From Chloroflexota bacterium (lineage in GTDB: Bacteria; Chloroflexota; Limnocylindria; Limnocylindrales; CSP1-4), in the NCBI GenBank assembly GCA_021786915.1, contig JAJYMP010000242.1:1-9709 (forward strand): a DNA stretch of 9,709 bases, written 5' to 3'. Made by a program: the position numbers and the translations under genes. Positions 6,369 to 9,709 of the stretch are shown here, one piece after another (position 1 is the stretch's first letter; each line of letters opens with the position of its first letter). The notes beneath the pieces were generated by a model. The model was not told the origin of the DNA, searched no databases, and worked only from the letters and a program-made list of their open reading frames with translations.

Positions 6369-7421
6369 TCACGGGATGAGCGCGTTGAACAGGTACCCGA
6401 TGCACAGGATCCCGATCGTCACCACCGTGCCGAAGGTCGCGATGAGCGGCCAGCGGATCACGCGGCGCAGGATGATGAACTCGGGCAGGCTGATGGCCGT
6501 GATCGCCATCATGAACGCGAGGGTGGTGCCGAGCGGCATGCCCTTGCCCAGCAGCGCCTGGACAATCGGGATGGTGCCCGCGGCGTTCGAGTAGAGCGGG
6601 ATCGCGATCAGCACGACGATCGGCACGGCGAGCGGGTTGGAGCGGCCGCCGATGGCCGCCACTAGCTCCGTGGGCGCGTAGCCGTGGATGAGGGCCCCGA
6701 TCCCGATCCCGACCAGCAGGTAGGGCGCGATCCGCCGGACCAGGTCCTTCGTGTACGCCCAGGCCTCGTGGATGCGGTCCGCCCAGGTGAGCTTGATCGC
6801 GACCATCGCCCCGCCCTTGCCCTGGAGGGCCCAGACGTAGTCCTCGACGAAGCGCTCCATGCCGAGCTTGCCGATGACGAGGCCGCCGATGATCGCCACC
6901 GTGAGTCCGGCGGCCATGTAGACGAGTGCGATGCCGGGACCGAACAGGCCCCACAGGAGGACCAGGGCCACCTCGTTGACCATCGGCGAGCTGATGAGGA
7001 AGGCGAAGGTGACGCCCAGCGGGATCCCGGCCTCCACGAAGCCGATGAACAGCGGCACGGCGGAGCAGGAGCAGAACGGCGTGACGATGCCGAACGAGGC
7101 CGCCGTCACGGTGCCGGCCAGCAGGCCCCTGCCGGCGAGCGCCGACCGGACCCGCTCGGGCGGGAAGAACCCGCGGATCAGCGTGACGACGGTGATGATG
7201 CCAAGGAGCAGCAGGAGCACCTTGGGCACGTCGAGCAGGAAGAAGGCGATGGCCTCGCCGAAGTGGGATCCCCGCTCGAGACCGAACGCTGTGAAGGCCA
7301 GCCAGTCCGCCAGGGGGGCCTCGGCGAGCCAGGCCACGAGCCAGGCGCCGACCGCGAGCGCGACGGTGACGTTGAAGGGGAGGCGGGGCCGCCGGGCCGC
7401 GCGCACGCCGAGGGTCGTCAC
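6369..7421 (-). CDS. ArsP/DUF318-family permease (UPF0718), putative organoarsenical or metal exporter
   Basis: A 350-residue integral membrane permease of the PF03773 family, with about eight hydrophobic segments in two related halves. The signature '[15 protein letters not shown]' (115-129) has the Cys117-x-Cys119 pair known in ArsP of Campylobacter, which exports trivalent organoarsenicals. '[13 protein letters not shown]' (141-153) is also typical. The second half has '[13 protein letters not shown]' (274-286) and '[13 protein letters not shown]' (309-321). The start is GTG, overlapping the arsR stop (GTGA), with GGAG about 9 bases upstream inside arsR; the open frame further upstream is arsR read in another frame. 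Direct coupling to an ArsR regulator and to a CNNC protein supports a metal or metalloid role. Some family members have no known substrate, so the exact cargo is open. Confidence 0.9.
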   Translation of the reverse strand: MTTLGVRAARRPRLPFNVTVALAVGAWLVAWLAEAPLADWLAFTAFGLERGSHFGEAIAFFLLDVPKVLLLLLGIITVVTLIRGFFPPERVRSALAGRGLLAGTVTAASFGIVTPFCSCSAVPLFIGFVEAGIPLGVTFAFLISSPMVNEVALVLLWGLFGPGIALVYMAAGLTVAIIGGLVIGKLGMERFVEDYVWALQGKGGAMVAIKLTWADRIHEAWAYTKDLVRRIAPYLLVGIGIGALIHGYAPTELVAAIGGRSNPLAVPIVVLIAIPLYSNAAGTIPIVQALLGKGMPLGTTLAFMMAITAISLPEFIILRRVIRWPLIATFGTVVTIGILCIGYLFNALIP

Positions 7422-7756
7422 CGGACGGGCTCCAGGAGGGCGCGGAGCTGCTCGAGCGCGCCGGCGCAGGCCTGCGCGTCCCGCTCGTAGTACACGCGCC
7501 GGGAGTCGACCGCATTGCGGCTCGCCCGGACGAGCCCGGCGTCGCGCAGGAGCGCCAGGTGGTTGCTCACCTTGTTCTCGCGGGCGCCGAGCGCGGCCGC
7601 CATCTCGCACACGCAGGTCGGCCCGCTGGCCAGCAGGGCGAGGATGCTTGCCCTCGTCCGGTCCGCCAGCAGCGTGGCGACGGCGAGCGGCGCGTCCACG
7701 TCGGGCGGGCGGTGCTCCATGCGCAGGTCCGGCAGGACGGGGATCTCAACTTGCAT
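7418..7756 (-). CDS. arsR: ArsR/SmtB-family metal-responsive repressor
   Basis: A 112-residue winged-helix repressor, probably controlling the eleven-gene operon it heads. The helix-turn-helix region is 'NKVSNHLALLRDAGLV' (61-76), followed by the wing 'NAVDSRRVYYERD'. Just before it, 'TCVCEMAAALG' has the C48-x-C50 pair of the alpha-3 'ELCVCDL' site, which in known ArsR/CadC-type sensors binds As(III), Sb(III) or soft cations and releases DNA. A further Cys97 lies in the last helix and might complete the site. The ATG has GGAGG at 7763-7767, 6 bases upstream. Its stop overlaps the permease GTG. A dyad over a possible promoter at 7894-7922 is a likely autoregulatory operator. Confidence 0.93.
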   Translation of the reverse strand: MQVEIPVLPDLRMEHRPPDVDAPLAVATLLADRTRASILALLASGPTCVCEMAAALGARENKVSNHLALLRDAGLVRASRNAVDSRRVYYERDAQACAGALEQLRALLEPVR

Positions 7757-7762
7757 TCGTGA

Positions 7763-7767
7763 CCTCC
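7763..7767 (-). promoter_or_regulatory. Ribosome binding site of arsR
   Basis: GGAGG on the minus strand, 6 bases before the arsR ATG. It sits 20 bases downstream of the strong leader hairpin, so the two could interact only if the hairpin refolds. Confidence 0.75.
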
Positions 7768-7787
7768 ACGTGGCAGCCGCTCATGGA

Positions 7788-7818
7788 GGCCCCGGCCGCG
7801 GAGTGCGCGGCCGGGGCC
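7788..7818 (-). other. Perfect 13-bp hairpin in the arsR leader
   Basis: The arms GGCCCCGGCCGCG (7788-7800) and CGCGGCCGGGGCC (7806-7818) pair perfectly around a GAGTG loop. The stem is almost entirely G-C and would be extremely stable in RNA. It lies 31 bases upstream of the arsR start codon and downstream of the proposed promoter. No T-run follows on either strand, so a classical terminator is unlikely; it could pause polymerase, protect the message or reduce readthrough. Confidence 0.6.
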
Positions 7819-7893
7819 GTGGTGCGGCCGGCCGTCGCGGAGCGGCCCATTGCCCACCGCGCGCTTGGTGCCGACCAGATCGTGGCTGCGACT

Positions 7894-7922
7894 AACATCT
7901 CAGCCGTGACTGTATCAGTCAA
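7894..7922 (-). promoter_or_regulatory. Possible arsR promoter
   Basis: On the minus strand TTGACT (7917-7922, five of six matches to TTGACA) is followed after exactly 17 bases by GATGTT (7894-7899, three of six matches to TATAAT). The -10 match is poor. The coincidence with a perfect dyad makes the site plausible. It would give a leader of about 130 bases including the 7788-7818 hairpin. Confidence 0.4.
7907..7921. promoter_or_regulatory. Likely ArsR operator dyad
   Basis: TGACTG-TAT-CAGTCA is a perfect 15-base inverted repeat. It overlaps the possible -35 box and spacer of the arsR promoter, where a repressor would block transcription. ArsR/SmtB proteins bind such short AT-containing dyads. 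An adjacent 11-base dyad at 7926-7936 (TGAGT-G-ACTCA) might be a second half-site. The assignment to ArsR is by position. Confidence 0.5.
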
Positions 7923-8051
7923 TTCTGAGTGACTCACAAGCCGGTGATACTTTTCCGAGGGGCCGAAGGTCACCCCGAAGGGCCACGGGCGAGCCGGGGC
8001 CCGTCGGCGTGGCACGGCGCGGGACGGATCCGCGGCTGCCCGGGCCGTCCC

Positions 8052-8082
8052 TTGACATTCCAGTGACTGGAAGGATTAGGTT
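8052..8082 (+). promoter_or_regulatory. MerR-type promoter of merR with 19-base spacer
   Basis: A perfect -35 box TTGACA (8052-8057) and the -10-like TAGGTT (8077-8082) are separated by 19 bases, the over-long spacing that MerR-family activators correct by twisting DNA. The spacer contains a perfect dyad. Transcription is expected to start 6 to 8 bases after 8082, that is at the GTG codon at 8089, giving a leaderless mRNA. Confidence 0.75.
8058..8072. promoter_or_regulatory. MerR-family operator dyad
   Basis: TTCCAGT-G-ACTGGAA is a perfect 15-base inverted repeat centred between the -35 and -10 boxes, matching the TTCC...GGAA outline of operators for CueR/ZntR/CadR-type regulators. The regulator is most likely the product of the gene that begins directly downstream, implying autoregulation. 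Confidence 0.75.
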
Positions 8083-8088
8083 GATCCC

Positions 8089-8514
8089 GTGAACGACAGC
8101 GCGAAGATCGGCGAGGCGTCCCGGTTGACCGGGCTCCCGCCCCGCACGATCCGGTTCTACGAACAGGAAGGGCTGCTCCCGGCCGCGGCCAGGTCCGCGT
8201 CCGGCTATCGCCTGTACAGCGGGGATGACCTCCGCCGTCTCCGGCTCGTGAGCCGATCCCGGATCCTCGGGCTCCCCCTCGCGGAGGTGAAGACCCTCGC
8301 GGAGGCGGCGTTCGACCAGTCCTGCGGCACCTTCGAGGAGCGCCTCTCGGGCGTCATCGAGGCGCGCCTGGCCGACGTCGAGCGGACCATCGGGGAGCTC
8401 CACGCGCTCCGCGCGGAGCTCGAGGCGGTGCGGGACGGGCTGGGCGCGACGGGATCCCTCCGGGGGGACTGCCGCGCGGACGGATGCGACCACTGCCGGT
8501 TCATCGACGACTGA
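8089..8514 (+). CDS. MerR-family heavy-metal transcriptional regulator
   Basis: A 141-residue metal-type MerR regulator. The winged helix-turn-helix starts with 'KIGEASRLTGLPPRTIRFYEQEGLL' spread over 6-30 and continues with 'SGYRLYSGDDLRRLRLV', followed by a long dimerisation helix (about 80-118). Cys79 ('SCGTFEERL') sits where sensors of divalent ions (MerR, CadR, PbrR, ZntR) carry Cys and Cu(I) sensors such as CueR carry Ser. The C-terminus adds C128, C133 and C136. Together these suggest Zn, Cd, Pb or Hg sensing. The start is GTG with only a weak AGG upstream. The promoter position implies a leaderless message. The gene is followed after 44 bases by an AhpD-like gene on the same strand, likely its target. 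Confidence 0.92.
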   Translation: MNDSAKIGEASRLTGLPPRTIRFYEQEGLLPAAARSASGYRLYSGDDLRRLRLVSRSRILGLPLAEVKTLAEAAFDQSCGTFEERLSGVIEARLADVERTIGELHALRAELEAVRDGLGATGSLRGDCRADGCDHCRFIDD

Positions 8515-8546
8515 AAGCCACGGGGCCATCCCGCCCCACCTCGAAC

Positions 8547-8551
8547 AGGAG
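8547..8551 (+). promoter_or_regulatory. Ribosome binding site fixing a TTG start
   Basis: AGGAG, 7 bases before the TTG at 8559. It favours TTG as the start of the AhpD-like gene over the upstream ATG at 8484, which lies inside merR and would add a 25-residue Arg/Pro-rich stretch absent from the fold. Confidence 0.7.
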
Positions 8552-8558
8552 ACGTCCC

Positions 8559-9197
8559 TTGCTCACCCCTGCAGATCGCGAACTCGTGGGGATCGGCGCT
8601 AGCGTCGGTGCCGGTTGCCATTCCTGCCTCGAGTACCACCTGGACGCGGGCTCCCGCGCCGGCCTCGCCGAGGCCGACCTGCTCAAGGCGGTCGAGGATG
8701 CCGAGTGCGTCCGCCGGAGCGCGTCGGGCCAGCTCAGCGCGCTCGCGCGGGAGCGCCTGGGCAAGGCCGCCGACCTTCCCGCTGACTGCTGCGACACCTC
8801 CGATCGGGGCAAGGAGCTCGCCGCGGTCGGGGCGGCGGTTGCCGCGAACTCCCAGGCCAACCTCGAGAAGCACGTCGCGGCCGCCCTCCTGGTCGGGATC
8901 GCCGACCGCGATCTCGACGAGGCCGTGCGCCTTGCGCGCGCCGTCCAGCGGCGGTCCGCCGAGTTCACGCTCGAGGCGGCGACGGAACTGCTCTCGCGAC
9001 CGCAACCGGCAAAGGGCGACGACGACACAGCCGCGGGGTGTGGCCCCGACTGTGGCTGTGCGACGGCGCCCAGCGAGGGCGCCAGTGCGGCGCGGGCGGT
9101 GAGCGTGGGTGCGCCGGTGAGCGTGGGTGCGCCGGTGAGCGTGGGTGCGTCCGTGGCCGCTCCGGGCGCGACGGCCTGTGCATGCGGATGTGGTTGA
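8559..9197 (+). CDS. AhpD-like (carboxymuconolactone decarboxylase family) protein with Cys-rich tail
   Basis: A 212-residue protein built from a duplicated AhpD-like helical unit plus a tail. The first unit (about 7-67) has 'GCHSCLEYH', the C20-x2-C23-x3-H27 active-site pattern of AhpD thiol reductases. The second (about 86-146) repeats the layout, but the cysteine positions are Ser98 and Asn101 and only His105 is kept. The tail from 148 has C161, C165, C167, three copies of 'SVGAPV'-like hexapeptide (about 182-199) and a final C207, C209, C211. Eleven cysteines in all (including C50, C77, C78) suggest metal binding or thiol redox work. The start is TTG with AGGAG 7 bases upstream. It follows the MerR gene in an apparent two-gene operon, so it is probably induced by metal. 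The fold is confident; a specific reaction is not known. Confidence 0.82.
   Translation: MLTPADRELVGIGASVGAGCHSCLEYHLDAGSRAGLAEADLLKAVEDAECVRRSASGQLSALARERLGKAADLPADCCDTSDRGKELAAVGAAVAANSQANLEKHVAAALLVGIADRDLDEAVRLARAVQRRSAEFTLEAATELLSRPQPAKGDDDTAAGCGPDCGCATAPSEGASAARAVSVGAPVSVGAPVSVGASVAAPGATACACGCG
9098..9151 (+). repeat. 18-base in-frame tandem repeat, three copies
   Basis: Unit GGTGAGCGTGGGTGCGCC occurs at 9098-9115 and 9116-9133, and with one changed base at 9134-9151. It encodes the repeated hexapeptide Ser-Val-Gly-Ala-Pro-Val in the tail of the AhpD-like protein. Being a multiple of three, copy number could vary by slippage without breaking the frame. Confidence 0.9.
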
Positions 9198-9226
9198 CCG
9201 GCTCCCTGTGAGGTCGCGACGGTCTG

Positions 9227-9709
9227 TCAGCGCCGCCAGACGGCGCCGGAGCGGAGCGCCCGGAGGGTGCCGATGGCGACGATCGCCCAGAACGCGGCCA
9301 GACCAACGAACAGGAGTGTCGCGAGCGCCTCGAGGGCGCCGGCGTGCCAGCCCCTCGCCAGTGCGAGGGTGCTCGCCGCGTACGCGCCCACCGGGAACGT
9401 GAAGGCCCACCAGCCCAGCCCGTACGGGAGGCGCCCGCGCCGCAGGTAGGCGCCGAGCAGGACGGCGGACGCGGCGAGCCACCACAGGCCGAAGCCCCAG
9501 AGCGCGGTGGCGCCGATCAGGGACACGGCCTCGACGGCAGGCGCGGCGTCGCCCCACACGGGCGCGCCGGCCTGGCCGAGCCGCAGGAGCGCCAGGCCCC
9601 CGACGCCGATCGGGCCGAGGCCGATCCACAGCGACGGCGCGAGCGGCGCCGCGGGCAGCGGGTGGAAGACGAGCCGGTCGTAGAGCAGCGAGGCGACGAG
9701 GATGAACAG
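9227..9709 (-). CDS. TDT-family transporter (TehA/SLAC1-like), C-terminal part
   Basis: The C-terminal 160 residues of a membrane transporter; the 5' end lies beyond the right edge and the frame is open to the last base. The TDT family (TehA, Mae1, Ssu1, plant SLAC1) moves dicarboxylates, sulfite, chloride or other anions, and TehA is linked to tellurite resistance. The recognisable segments are 'LWIGLGPIGVGGLALL' near the edge and 'YGLGWWAFTFPVGAYAAST' (about 96-114), a hallmark of the last third of the family, with four or five hydrophobic helices. A GTG at 9559 is internal and not the start. The gene converges on the AhpD-like gene across 29 bases that show no hairpin. Substrate is unknown; sulfite or tellurite would suit the surroundings. 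Confidence 0.85.
   Translation of the reverse strand: MFILVASLLYDRLVFHPLPAAPLAPSLWIGLGPIGVGGLALLRLGQAGAPVWGDAAPAVEAVSLIGATALWGFGLWWLAASAVLLGAYLRRGRLPYGLGWWAFTFPVGAYAASTLALARGWHAGALEALATLLFVGLAAFWAIVAIGTLRALRSGAVWRR

Larger units (their letters stand above)
7757..8088. other. Divergent intergenic control region between arsR and merR
   Basis: A 332-base region without a convincing gene. From left to right it holds the arsR ribosome site, a very strong 13-bp hairpin (7788-7818), a GC-rich leader, a possible arsR promoter with a 15-base dyad (7894-7922), an 11-base dyad TGAGT-G-ACTCA (7926-7936), a GC-rich stretch with several weak inverted repeats (about 7940-8050), and the MerR-type promoter (8052-8082). 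An 89-codon minus-strand frame (7746-8015) covers much of it but crosses these signals and has no family features, so I do not call it a gene. Confidence 0.7.

Noticed and set aside
7982..8013. Inverted repeat GCCACG/CGTGGC and a nested ACGGGC/GCCCGT stem in the divergent region
   Set aside because: Short GC-only arms are frequent by chance in this composition, and the position matches no gene start or end.
7746..8015. An 89-codon minus-strand frame upstream of arsR
   Set aside because: It runs through the operator dyads and the leader hairpin, has no recognisable domain and overlaps the arsR start; more likely non-coding leader.
9198..9226. Possible terminator between the converging AhpD-like and TDT genes
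   Set aside because: The 29-base gap has no convincing inverted repeat or T-run.
8205..9629. A 474-codon minus-strand frame over merR, the AhpD-like gene and part of the TDT gene
   Set aside because: It is antisense to two genes with clear motifs and a MerR promoter, and its product is compositionally biased.

Overview
The window is about 70% GC by eye, uses GTG and TTG as well as ATG starts, and packs its genes with 1 to 8 base overlaps. No gene is a clear taxonomic marker. A high-GC bacterium such as a Chloroflexota or Actinomycetota lineage fits, but this is a guess from composition and from the apparently leaderless merR gene. I see no tRNA, rRNA, insertion sequence, CRISPR array or phage gene.

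The left four fifths (97-7756) are eleven minus-strand genes that look like one long metal and oxyanion stress operon, transcribed from right to left. The order is an ArsR/SmtB repressor with a CVC metal site, an ArsP/DUF318-type permease with a TPFCSCS motif, a small CNNC thioredoxin-like protein, a two-cluster ferredoxin, an OsmC-like protein, an ACR3/bile-acid-symporter-superfamily permease, a CDF zinc-type exporter, a ferredoxin-flavin reductase fusion, a universal stress protein, a long-chain ChrA chromate transporter and a TusA-like sulfur carrier. Six junctions overlap by 4 to 8 bases, one has a single-base gap, and the other three gaps are 28 to 48 bases. A GC-rich hairpin just after tusA may end the transcript.

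The 332-base divergent region (7757-8088) holds the controls for both directions. For arsR there is a perfect 15-base dyad over a possible -35 box and a perfect 13-bp hairpin in the leader. For the plus-strand merR gene there is a textbook MerR-type promoter: TTGACA, a 19-base spacer carrying a perfect 15-base dyad, and a -10-like box. Its predicted transcript would start at or next to the GTG start codon.

On the right, the plus-strand pair is a MerR-family metal regulator and an unusual AhpD-like protein. The latter has a duplicated fold, only one CxxC active site, an 18-base in-frame tandem repeat and a cysteine-rich tail. Converging on it is the 3' part of a TDT-family (TehA/SLAC1-like) membrane transporter cut by the window edge.

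Taken together the region reads as an efflux and redox island for arsenic, chromate, and zinc or cadmium type ions. The most unusual part is a redox module embedded in it. The stand-alone ferredoxin and the N-terminus of the flavin reductase are paralogous, with about 46 of 79 identical residues and no gaps by hand alignment. No ArsC arsenate reductase is visible. A working hypothesis is that NAD(P)H electrons pass through the reductase and ferredoxin to a thiol protein or to the metal or metalloid itself.
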